From Phoebastria nigripes (Eukaryota; Chordata; Aves; Procellariiformes; Diomedeidae), in contig JAYKAV010003060.1 of the NCBI GenBank assembly GCA_035582835.1, positions 229,727 through 293,726 of the forward strand: a stretch of 64,000 nt of DNA, in the 5' to 3' direction. The translations under genes were made by a program, and so were the position numbers. The notes beneath the pieces are model-generated. The model was not told the DNA's origin, ran no database searches, and saw only the letters and a program-made list of their open reading frames with translations. Below are positions 34,901 to 46,900 of the stretch, one piece after another (position 1 is the stretch's first letter; every line of letters starts with the position of its first letter).

Positions 34901-36000
34901 TTCCCCTCTGCGGAGCCTTCCCCCGGACATGGCAGCCCCTGGTGCCCCCTCCCTCCGCCCAGCGCAGGCGCTGGTCCCTGAGCCCTTCCTCCCTGGGTGG
35001 TTTTACTCTTGAGCGGTTCAGTAAACTACCTCCAGTGGCAGGGAAGTTGGCTGGTCTGCTGCTCGGTGGGGAACCAAAGCCTGTGTTGATTTATGCTTTT
35101 CGGGGGGGAACATCCCCTTGGGGGTGTGACTGGCACAGGTGCTGTGACTGGGCTGAGGGAGCCCAGCGCTGCCCAGGCAGTCGCTGCCACTGGGGTGTCA
35201 CCCCGAGCACCGGTGTCCCCACGGCTGCTGTACAGATGTTGCGTTTTGGAAGGGGCCATGCGGGGCTCTGGTGGGGAAGGGGCAGCCGCTGCCTTTTAGC
35301 AGTGCGTGGAGCAGATGAAGGGGGTGAGGTTTGCTTCTCTTCTTCCTGTTTCTTTCCTGCTGAGGAAGGCTGGGCAGGAGCCAGCCCACACCCCAGCCCT
35401 CAAGCAGGGGCCCTCGGCTGGGGTGCCCATGGGGCAGGAGGTGATGGTGCAGGAAATGCAAGAGCCGCTTCACCGGGTGCAGCCCCGAAGAGTACCACCG
35501 TGATGGTGCCATGAAGGCAGGGCAGCGCCCTGGAACAGACATTTGCCGGGCAGCCCTGTGCTGCCACCAGCCTGCTCACCTCCCCTCCTTGGTGTCTTTC
35601 AGGAGGAAGGAAGAGCCGTGGGCCTGTCCAGGCACTGCACAGTCATGTTTTCTGCCCTGCCCTCCCTGCCAGGGACAGCCCTGCAGGGGTGGGAATCGTG
35701 GGGCCTCAATGGCAGCACCAACGTGGGGTACCCAGCCCCCCCGCAGTGGGAAGGATGCTGGGCTGGGCTGGCAGTGGACTGTGCTGTTGAGCACTGTCAC
35801 GCTGTCAGCTTTTCTTTCTCCCCCTCCCCTGCCCCGCCCCGACTGCAAAATGGTTTCTGTGCTTCTTGGCTGGATGGGAGTGGGTTCAAAGCCCACCAGA
35901 GCAAACAGCCCTGCCCCCAGCCCTAGCACAGCCGTGCCGTCAGGAGACAGTGCCAAGAGGTGGCACGGGAAAAGGCAGAGAGAGAAATGGTGCTGAAAAG
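28900..36000. other. GC-rich intergenic block without a recognised gene
   Basis: About 7 kb that is visibly richer in GC than the rest of the window. It carries many overlapping open frames on both strands, the longest a 252-codon frame at 34756-35514. These are a by-product of GC content: the translations are rich in P, G, W and R and have no domain I recognise. CG dinucleotides are not concentrated as in a CpG island. It could hold a lncRNA or an unannotated first exon, but nothing visible proves it. Confidence 0.5.
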
Positions 36001-36834
36001 GAAAAACACTGGAATTGCCACAGAAGAAGATTTTAATTTCTTTCCCCTTTTCTATCCACTGTAACTTTTCAGATCATTGATGCTAATGTACTGTGGTGGA
36101 AGTAAATAATTATGTACACCAGAGACATAACATTGATTTTTAAGTCTCTTCTTGCTAATTAGTGACAGCCTTTGTAGGGACTGATGGCCGGGCTGAACAA
36201 ACCTGGCAGTATTCGCCTGCCGCCTTTTCAGGCTGCAAGAAAATCAAAGCAACACAGAAGAAAAGGAAAAAAGAAAAAGCCTTAACTTGCTTTTACTTTC
36301 ATTTTGGTTTTAGCAGAATCATATTAGGCTAGTTTAAAAAAATTACTGTTTTTTTTTTTTTGTCAACCTATGGGTGTATTGTAATTTTAAACAACTTTTT
36401 AAAAATAATTCCAGTTTCCTGCTCAGTCCGAATAAACCCTGTAAATGGTAGGTACCAGTCAGCATAAGGTCACTGCAGGGGAAAAAAGTTGTTTTACAAT
36501 TTGATCATTCTTGTAATGTTGTTACTTAATTGAATAGGACCTAGTGTAAGTATTGAGGAGTCTTACTGAGGTGTCTACAGATACAGGCACTGCTGTCTTC
36601 ACGCAGTACCTGCACAGCTCACAAATACAGCAAAGAACATATTCTTGAAGGTGAACGCTGGAAATTTCACTTGCATTGGCGTCTAAATTTTTGCTAAACT
36701 AGGTTTCCCTTTGCTGATACAACAATAATACATCTTGTGGGTTGTTTTTTTCCCCTCTTAAAATCATAGGTTTTAAAATACAAATATGCAATAAGTATGA
36801 TTCTCAGCTCTCATGTGATTATGCCACTCTATTT
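36000..36834. other. AT-rich stretch adjoining the GC-rich block; possible conserved noncoding DNA
   Basis: The composition changes sharply at about 36000. The segment contains homeodomain-type TAATTA within GCTAATTAGTGACAG near 36160, several A/T runs, and one AATAAA near 36430. It has no open frame of note. The suggestion of constraint is only an impression. Confidence 0.3.
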
Positions 36835-36855
36835 NNNNNNNNNNNNNNNNNNNNN
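36835..36855. other. Assembly gap (21 N)
   Basis: A run of 21 unknown bases. It is followed 30 bases later by a 26-base A tract, a likely cause of the break. Confidence 0.99.
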
Positions 36856-36885
36856 AGGTATATTTAAAAGTATAATATACTGATG

Positions 36886-36911
36886 AAAAAAAAAAAAAAA
36901 AAAAAAAAAAA
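36886..36911 (+). repeat. Poly(A) tract of 26 bases
   Basis: An uninterrupted A run next to the assembly gap. I see no processed gene immediately upstream, so it is best treated as a simple repeat. Confidence 0.85.
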
Positions 36912-39100
36912 GGAAAGATTTGGAAAAGTTAACAAAATGGTACACTGGCCAGCCGATAAATGTAGTTTTTATTTATACTTGTTCAAAGGCCTTGAAGAAG
37001 GTTTTATATCAGAGACTGTGCAGGTCAGTACTGTCCTGGGACGAGTTCATAATACGGATGAAGAAGTAATTCAGACAGAAAAAAACCAGAGCAACTGCTA
37101 GTTCTGATCAGAAAATTTGGTTCTCTTAAGACAGGTAATGGGAGCTGTTTTCAGATTTCTTACTGAATGACTTAAAGGCCAGAAAATAAGTGAGAAGAGG
37201 AATTGTTCATATGCTTTTCTACCTGAAAGAGTGATAGAAAAATATGAACGTCATTGTCTTTTCCTTATTCACTGAGCCTCATTCTTTTCCCTTACTACTT
37301 TTTCATGTCTCTGGTATCTGAAGAGTTCATCATAAAATAGATTATTTGTCTTGCTCGCTCCAGGTAGATGGGAATGGTTATTAAGTGGCAGTAATGACAA
37401 ATGTCCATGTTTGGGGATCAACTCACACCCAGGAGGCCTCATTCTCTCTCCTCCATTGCACGTCCCAGTTTTGCCCCAAAGTGGTACATAAAGAAGTAAT
37501 AGGATAATAATAAGGGACACAAGAGGAAGTATGAGATTTCAGAGTAAGAGGAATGCCAGTATATAATACAGAAAGTACATGAAACCAGGCTGTATAACTT
37601 GTTTACAGTGGGATTAACCAGGAACTGCTTGTAAAAGAAATAAGGTTGGAATTAATGTACAGCTGAACCAGCTCTATGTCAGAGCAAGCAACCAATAAAA
37701 AGAATGACCCTAACTAAAGTCAATAGCACAGGAGGGGAAAGATACTTAAAAAAAATAAAATCAGTATCTAGTCAAGCATCAGCTCACCCTGTAGAGTTTG
37801 TCTCTCTGTCTCTAGGTCTAAACCCCAGTATCCTTTAGCTGCACAGTTCTGAGGAACATGGGGTTAATTATAGGTTCCAGCTCAGGTGTTAAATCACAGC
37901 CAAACCATACTGCTTGTTTCCCATGAGCAAACAGGCTCTTTTTTGAAGTAAGGGTTATCTTTCTGTTTGCAGGTGCTGGATGCTATCCTAAGTATACAGG
38001 AAGCATTACATCTGGTAGAGCTTATACTCTTACGTGATCACATCCTACTGGTTTCCAAACAGCTCCACTGAAACCAGAGGGAACACAAAGTCATGGATCT
38101 TTTTTTCCCTCTTTCCTTATAGTTTGTCAGTAGAGACGCTTCTGGGAAAAGGTTTCCTTATAGTGCAGGTTTAAATGGTTGTTGCACAGAAGTGCTGTTC
38201 TTCCCCTTGGTGGCATGTCCCAGCTGGGAAGGGGATGCCAGTCCCTGCGCGCTTCTAAATTGGACCTGCACACTTACTGCCTGCCAGCTTCTGGCCAAAC
38301 AATTTTGCAGCCACCTCCTTCCCCAGCTTTCCTACACTCAGGAAAGAGACAGATGTTGAGGGCTGTCCACTTTATTTGACAGGATATGTCCTGTCACTAT
38401 TGTCTCCAAGAAATGCCACGCTCGGCAGACAGGCAGCTGCGCAGCATGAGCTGAATAGGGCTCAAGATGGCCAGAGATGCACTTCTAGACTGTATCAAAT
38501 GGCAAAGAGTAACAAGAAGCACCAATGCAGGATCTTCTCCAAATCTTTTCTCATAGTACTAAAAGGTATTTGGGGAGGATGCAGCTGGATCACTGTGTGC
38601 CATATGAATGAGTGCTGTAAAATACTCACAGTGGGTTACCACTGTTACAGAATTTTACCCTCTCACCACTGATAATTCAACAGTGGCCAATTTAGTCAGG
38701 TTTGTGATGACCTCCTGTCTTTCGTTTGGTTGCTGTTGTCTCTTTTGTTCTTTGCTATCCCTGTAATACCTAACGTGTAGGCCCGATTCAGTCTACGGAT
38801 CATTCTTTTCCAGAGAATCTCAGAAGAGGTGACTAACGACTGCAAGGACGGTACTGCTTACAGGTCACCTCCCATCTCTGGGAAAGGCTGCAAGGAACGC
38901 TGGGGAATGGAAAAGGGCTCAAGACGTGCACTATGAGACTGAGAGACTGAGAGAACAAGTGGGAATGCAGCTGTGTCAACACAACCCACAGAACTGGGAT
39001 CTTGCATCATCCTGATGTAAGGGATTAAGCTCCACAAAAACTGCACACAAAAGCTCCTCCTTGGAAATTCAGCGATCAGAAAGTAGACTATGTTATTAAC
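36912..39100. other. Intergenic between ERGIC2 and LRRK2, no gene recognised
   Basis: Mixed-composition DNA with only short, unrecognised open frames. A - strand AATAAA (TTTATT on +) at 38371-38376 could be a distal LRRK2 poly(A) signal. Confidence 0.5.
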
Positions 39101-39110
39101 AAAGCACAGT

Positions 39111-40780
39111 TTTAATAAAAAGGTTTAAGGCTTACATCTCAAAATGACACATAAATAAACATAATCACAATACATACATTCTATTTTTTAAAAAAAGTAT
39201 TCATTATAAGATAATATATATTTTCTGAGTTATAAAATCCCATATAAATAGCAAATTATTCTCAGTATGCAGATTACAAGAATACATAAAAACTGGGGTG
39301 CATATCTGAAAGGAGTCCTGAGTACGCACTCAACAAATGGCAGAAAACAGAACCATGATACAGTTGGACACAATAAATGCTGTTGTCCTAGTATGTAATT
39401 TCTCCAAAACTGTAAAAATGGAACTGAGAACTTTTTGGTTGCTCAACCTGGTTCAGCTCCATAGACTCAGGAATGGCTCTGGATACTCCACTCCTTGAGA
39501 TTTCAGGAGCACCCTATAGATTCTTTTGTTATGAAAAAAAGAAGATGACATCTGTCTTCTGATGGACAGAAATAAGGCACTTACTTACTTACTTAGAGCA
39601 GGTCAGTGCAGGCTGTAAGAAGCAGCTTGGACTTATAGCCAGAGAGCAGCAAAAGGCATCTCTTGAACGAAGATCTGTGGCAACAAATTCTGGTAGTTAT
39701 ACGCAAGAGGTAGCCAATTCTTACACTCCTCAAGGTTCCCCTGCTTACCCCAAAATAACAATATAAATTAAAACAAGAATAAGTGGAAACTTTGCACGTT
39801 AGAAATATCAAAGTGAAAGTTCCCCCTTTTTTAAGATTGAGACAAGCAAACCAGCAAGTTGGACTAAAAACTAGCAGTCTGGCTACAGCAGTATGCAGTA
39901 TTTCTTTGTGGTACAAGTTGTAACAGCATTTAGATCAGAGTTTTCACCCTGTGTTTTCTCTTGGCTTTTCAAAGTGAGCTGTACAACAGATATATGTGAA
40001 TGGTAATGTTCATAACGATGTGACTACATCTCCTAGAACAAGGCAGACTGCAGTACTGCAACAGGACGCGAACTTGCAGAAGCCTGTCGGTGTATTTAAA
40101 TTCTGAATTCTGAGCTATTTTATTATTGTAGCACAGCTTTTTTTTTTCTGACCATAATGAAAAAAACATCAATTATTCATGGAAGAAATAAAGACTATTC
40201 TGCCTGTTGTTTTCAAGGAGTAATGTAGTCATTATATGTTCCTTTAAACACTGCTATTATATAAAGTATAATGTTTTTTTTCATATACTCAGGGTCATGA
40301 GCTCTGACATTACTAAAACATGAATCATCAGAGCAAACTCATACATGCAAACTGCAATAAACACATAGAGGCTTAAATTTTGCTTCTTATTACAGCGTCA
40401 ACTCAGTAGAGATAATGAAGTAAATAAAAGCCATTTATAGTCTCCTGGCTTACTCCCAGTTTAGCTGGGATTAAAAACCAGATGAACAATGTTATACTGA
40501 AGTTGAGCCATAGTTGCTGAGAGCAGAACTTCACAAGTAAACAACAGATGCATGATAACACTTTAGATTCAGAAATTCTCAATAGTTTTCTGTCCTTTCA
40601 AATATTAGAAATAACTTATCCTTCTTTTTTCTTGGTATCCTATGAATACCAACTGCCTCTCTCATGGCAATTTTCTTCCTGGTTTTCAGTTAAAAACGCC
40701 AGCAACAAGAAGTTGTAAATATTACACAGTAAGTTAGGATGGAAGACTAGAAAAGAGAATGGCACTTGCAGGGTGACTTT
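39111..40780 (-). other. LRRK2: Probable LRRK2 3' UTR
   Basis: AT-rich non-coding DNA immediately downstream of the LRRK2 stop codon. A - strand ATTAAA lies at 39111-39116 and a further AATAAA at 38371-38376. Neither end is proven. Confidence 0.45.
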
Positions 40781-40902
40781 TCAATCCAAAGAAAAGCTCT
40801 TCATTTTTTCTGCTAATTCCTGTCTCATTTCTATATGTTTTTTCAGGTTTTGCACTTCATGGGGCAGGTTAATGTCCCACGCTGACACACAGGATTGTAA
40901 TT
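40781..40902 (-). CDS. LRRK2: LRRK2 exon 51: C-terminal helix and stop
   Basis: The acceptor is TTTTCCAG on the - strand and the stop TGA at 40783-40781. It encodes [20 protein letters not shown] followed by [19 protein letters not shown]. In structures this long helix packs along the kinase domain. Its last residues differ from the human ending. Confidence 0.96.
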
Positions 40903-43900
40903 CTGGAAAAAAAAAATTTAAAAAATTGAAAACTGCAACAAAGAAGAATTATTGCATAATTAGAAGTGGTTTTGCTTATCTGCTTATTTTTTAATTACTT
41001 GTAAATTGCCTCAGTGAAGCATGCTGCTTAGGACCTGGAAGACAAGTTATATGACACTTTATGTGTGAGGTAATGCAGTTATGGGTTACAAGCTGTTTGT
41101 ACTTGCACAATGATTTGGATTCCAGTTCCTAAACTTAAAGTATGCCATTTAAAAGCACTTGAAAAACCATTTCTGGTGCCTGTGGGCCATAAGGTACTGA
41201 CCTGAGCTACAGCTAATGCTAGTACTGCAGTGCCTGCATAAAATTTCATCTCTATTTTCCTGAGCAGATATACTCTAAATGCTTACAAGACTCAAAACCC
41301 ATTCACTGTGAACTAAAAATGGAAGCTGATTTCATAAGGTAGTGAGCATACTGGGAAAAGGTCACTTCTTCAATCTCCCTTCATGCAAACAACTCTTTAT
41401 TCATGGAGAATTCACATTGCTTTTAGTGGAATAAGGATAACTGAGAACACTTGCATGAGTAGGGGATCGCAAACTAAGGCCCCAAGGTTTCTGGGAGTCT
41501 CTGATTCCTCTCTGTATAATTAATGGCACTCTTAAATACAATAAAAAGGCAATAGGTGTTCTTATGGTAATAATCAGGAAATATCAGAATATAAAAAATA
41601 CTGCTGTAAGTTTGATTCTTATTTTACTCCAGTCAGCTCATCTACACTTGCCACCCTTAACTTTATACTGCCATTGCTACCTTTCTAGGAGTCACTGAAA
41701 CTGGGATGAGATAAAGGTGAAGGAGGGCATCGATCAGAGCATCAATGGTAACTGTTCTCAGAAAAACCCAAAGATGGAGATTTTCTATCTTCCTATTCCA
41801 GCACTTCGCTATCCTAATTGTCAGGAAGCTTTTCCTGATGTCTGACCTAAATCTCCCTTGCTGTAATAGAAACTGGTTAGTCCTTACCCTACCCACAGGG
41901 AATATGTAGAAGTCTTTATTCCCTTCCTCTTTATTTACATATTTGAAGCCTATTATCATGTCCTCTCTAAGCTTTATTTATTTTAACCAACTTAACTTCC
42001 TGCAACATTTCCCCACAGGTTGCATCTCTCCTCTGGACTATTCCTAATAGTCCAGATCATTCAGCAACGTCCCAAATGGATACGCTCCTCCGGCAGAGGC
42101 CGTATCAGTACTCGCTAGAGTGTAAGAATTAGCTCATGTCTTACAGACACCACTTTTCAATTGGTGTGAGAATGATGGTCGCCTCTTCTGCAGCAGTGTG
42201 ACATGGTTGACTCATGTTCAGCCTGCGATCAATTATAACCCTTTTTCTGCAGCACTGCTGTTTAAGCTGATCATTTCCTCATGTTGGTACAACGGATCAT
42301 TCCTAATTAAGCAAAAGGTCTTGCATTTGTCCTTACTAAATTGTATCCTATTTTCTTCCAGACCATTTGTTCTATTTGTCAAGGTCATTTTGAATTCTGA
42401 TCCTGCCCTCCAGTGTGCTTGTGGCTTTGTCTTAGCTGAGAATTGTCTGCAAATCTGAAAAGCACATTCACTATTCTTTCATCCACATCATTCATGAAAA
42501 CATTGAGGATTCCTGGCCTAGCACAGACCCCTCTGGAAATCCATTTGATACATTCTCCAATTAGACAATGACATTTACTCTCCAAATACAGCTTTCCAGC
42601 AAATTATATTATATACTTCAAATAGTGGCTTCCTCTGATCCATTTTTGGAAGTTACTGTTAGTTTGTATGGAGCCCAGAAATACAAAAGACAACAAAAAC
42701 TAATTATGATGTTTCAATAAAATTATATCAAATAATGATCATCAACTCTCCACTCTCAGTGGGTAGTCAAGCATAATAGTGTCTACTCCACTAATAATAC
42801 AAATTAATAAAACACAGTTCAGGTACCTTTGTGGTATTTGTTGTGTTCGGTATCACTTTTATAGCAATATCCCAAAACCAGGACTGCATTCTTGAGACTC
42901 CCTTTTTCAAAGAAATAAAATGTCAAATTTTAATTTTAATGGGAACTTTGTAATTTAAGGACAGAAAGAGTAGATGACATCATGCCACTAAGAGGACAGA
43001 AAGCAGAGTTCAGTCACCCGGACCCTTTATTCAAAATCATTAACCATGAAAAACCCAGACATGAAAACAATATAGTTCACGTCTCCATTTAATGTAGGGG
43101 TTTATCAGGGTTCAAAGGCATAAGCACTGGATCAGCTGGCCAGCCTGTTGAACAAGCCCAAGAACAAAGCACCCTATTATATGCCACAAGCAGAGGTAGT
43201 AGCATCACAGGAAACAGATGTCACAGCAAAGGGATAGGCTGCAAATGAAGTCCCAGTGCACAGAGAAACAGAAAGTGCCAGTAATCAGTTTGGTTATGAA
43301 AAAAACCAAAACAACCAAATATGATACAAACTAATTAAAAGTGTTCTGAACTAATGATGGCACGTAGGTAGGAAAGGAGAGTTAGCAGGGAAGTAGAAAT
43401 ATGGGATGGATCATAGGAAGGTGCATACTGAATAATGCAAAAAAAGACTAGGAAGACAGGAGTGGTTGGATCACAGAGGGATAAGCTGATGTGTTTCAGT
43501 ATCAACTTCCCGCTTATTCCCAACAAGACATGTTTATAAATGTCTTGCAAGATAGATGGAAGCTGTTATGTGTTCTCCTACCACAGCAGCTCCCTGTCCT
43601 ACTGGCAGCACAACGAGGGCAGCGAGCCCTTGGCTGTACACTAGTAGAGGAATACAGGACCCAGCCTATGTACCTGGGTCATGGATCAGGCCGGGGAAGG
43701 AACAGCCCTCTGTGTGCAGACACCCCAGCTGCAGCACTGTGCCCCACACCTCCCCACACCTCTTCATACAGGAAGTCTTACACACTCCCCCAAGGAAAAG
43801 ATGAGGAGGGGGTCAGTTTCTGGGGTATAAATAGACTGGAGTATGGCTTACTGTGAAAGCCAGAGTGTTGGAAGTTTTGTGTGACCACACTGCAGCGTCC

Positions 43901-46900
43901 CCCCCATGATAGCATTCCCCTTCTGAATCAGCAAACATTTTTAGTGGGTCCCCCAGGACCTGTGCAAGGTAGAGAGATATTTTTCCTGCCCTGTGGAGAT
44001 CTGCAGTATATTCTCCTTTGATATTGATGTAAATCTGCTTATGGTCGATGAGGGCTGGTGGGAACCATACACATCTTCCATGCTCAGATTTTTCATCACT
44101 TCAATTTTTTCTGCAACCAGTCCTATCCATACTCCGTAAAAAAGTGATTGGAACTTAAGTATAATGTTTCTCATTCAGACTAGGGTCCTTTCTTACTATA
44201 TAGAAATCTAAATTTTCACTTGCAAAATGAACTGCAGATTTACATATAAGTCATTCTCTATGATAACTCTCATGTCTATTATACTTCAATGTGTTAGGTG
44301 AGAGAATTAGAAAAAGACATTATATTTCCATATTCATAGATGAACTACAGATAAAATTGATATCTAAAAGTCTGGCAATCTCTTTTCCCTGAAATATTTA
44401 CATCTGATTGACATTATATATTTTAATCTTAAATGAAACTATTTAATACAAAAATATTTCCCTCCATCTTCTCTCATTTCACACAAGCAATGTGTTACTA
44501 TTGAAGAACTGCTCAGCAACCTCAGTGCCATTTTCATTGATTCTGTGAAAATCCCCATAAAAACAAAGCCTTTGAATTTAGGAAACAACCCTTATAAATA
44601 ATTGCTGGGAAAAAATGATCAAAATAAAAAAGTACACATCAAACTGCATGTATCAATCTTACTTGCCATTCTTGAGATTTGTGCAAATGCAGCTAAACTC
44701 TTTCTCCTGAAGTATTAACTTTTCTGTACATAAAATTTTGGTTAAAAATGTTGAGGTGACTAGAAACAAAGAATATGAGACTCAAGGCTTTTTAAATCAC
44801 ACACTATTATTCTATACAATATACTTTCCCTATCAATGACAGCAGTAAGTGAGGTGGAAATTTTGTTTTCATAGTAAGTATTCTTTACAAAATGCTAAAA
44901 ATAAAAGGTCCCTTATAGTACTAATACTGTAGCTATCAGGACTAGAAGGACTGAAAATGCTGTGCTAGTGAATCTGGACTCTATAGCTGGCACTCTTAAC
45001 AGCTGAGGACTGAACAGACTCTACAAACTTGCTGTCTCAGGCAAAGGCAAGTCAGAGGAAGATGGAGTTGTTTTGACTCAGACAACACTGTCACCATGAT
45101 GGATACTTCTGGTGCCAGAAAGGAAATACAGCCCCCAAATTAAGTTCATGATGGTAATGAGAAAACATCCACAGCCTGCATCTATGAAGTTTGCTAGCAG
45201 GATTACAGTGTGTTTCTGAGTCCACAACAACAGCTTCAGAATCTTTTTTTGACAGTAAACACACTTTAAATCACACTGACAAGGGAACTCCAGAGTTTTT
45301 TTTCAAAACACAGTGGAAGGCGATGGGAATCCACATGTTTTACCACACAGTACTTTTTGAAGTAATGTGTATTTTAAGCATACCCACCACTGCAGTACAA
45401 TGAACTCTTGAGTTGGTATGGCCTTTATTACTTTTGGGAGAGATGCAGGAAAGTGTACAGGTGAAGGAAGTTACAACAGCCAAGAAGTGCCCCATACTCA
45501 ACTACGCTCCTCTGGCTGTTTGTAATTACCACCGAAAACCCACAACTGCTGTCTGCCTACAGCAGCTCGAAACAACTGGCCCTGGTGACAGGAACAGCAC
45601 ATATGTACAAGTCTGCACCCTGAGTCCAAGCACTTTCGCAGCTTTGCTGTGATCTGCCTGTGACCCAAACCTAAAAGAACCATTCCTGAATAAGGATGGG
45701 AGAAGAAAACTAGGCAATAAGCAATTAAGGAAGAATTATTAAAACCTAACAAGCTCCACAGAGAGAGAAGCCAGAAGTGTAAAACTTAAGATGGAGAAAG
45801 AACACAGGCAGACACAGATCAAGACGAAGACTATCAGACAGAAGACAGTGAGAGCTGTGCTGAAGCATGGCACAAGGACGCAGTGAAGGTGGGGTGTGTT
45901 CATGTGCTGATCAGTGACAAGCCAAGGAAGAGCTGTTGTTTTATGTGGACACAGGTATGACAGCCTGCTGGTATTCAGCTAACACCGGAGTGTCTGACAT
46001 TGACTGAAGATGACAGCAGTGGAATAGAATGAATGAACAAAACACGGAAAATGCTTATCTGTTCCTGGAACACCATGCCAAACAGGAGAAAGCAATCCTA
46101 AACTTGGCACTGATTTCAAAGTACTCGTCATTTGATAGTTTTACTTACCTAGCTGAGCTGTTATCATGACTCTAACAGAATCACAGAAGTTGTCTATAAC
46201 TCGTACAGGACGACGTGTTGATAAATCAAGCAGCAAGATATGTCCTCCTCCTGTCCCTATCCACAGTGCAGTATTTTTCTGCAGGCAAATTGTCTTCACT
46301 CTTCCAGAATAAGCCAGTTTATGCTTTGATTCCTTATTTAGTTTTTCCACTTTGTCCCTGCAAGTATGGAGAGAATTTGTATTAAAATCTCGTGGCACAC
46401 TATTCCACAACTGCTAAAATGACTCTCTCAATACCAGCCTTTTAAACAATCATTCATCAAGACAAGCTGCAAAAATCTCATGCTAATCAGTTGATTGACT
46501 TGAAACAAACTGGGATGAAAACTACTGGACTTCTGAGACCCAGCTGGTCTGCTTCAAAAGACCTTTAAATAGGAGGCAGGTATACTTCTCTGTTCTCTCC
46601 CAGTCTGCAGGAGAATAATGTCACTGCAAAGTGGGAGGAGCACACCTAGAGCTGCTCCTAACCTCACCATGAAAAGGAAATGGACGTGGCATGTTAAGGG
46701 AGAGGAACAATTTAAATGGAAATGAAAATCACTGTCACTGTTAATAAAACTCTGATCTCCTACTGAATCTGTGCACTGGAGAGAGAAGACATTCTTATTC
46801 AGTGGACACAGGAAGTAACTGTATGCAAAAGCATTAGTACCTGAAGGACAGCAAAAGACTTTCTTCTTTCTTGAGCAGAGTTAAATGAATCTTCTTGAAA

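Noticed and set aside
34756..35514. 252-codon frame in the GC-rich intergenic block
   Set aside because: Overlapping frames on the other strand are of comparable length, the composition follows base content, and no conserved motif is visible.
36886..36911. Poly(A) tail of a processed pseudogene
   Set aside because: There is no recognisable coding sequence immediately upstream, no target duplication seen, and an assembly gap lies next to it.
43331..43490. Possible retroviral leader upstream of the TATA-like patch
   Set aside because: No primer-binding site, LTR ends or target duplication could be found.
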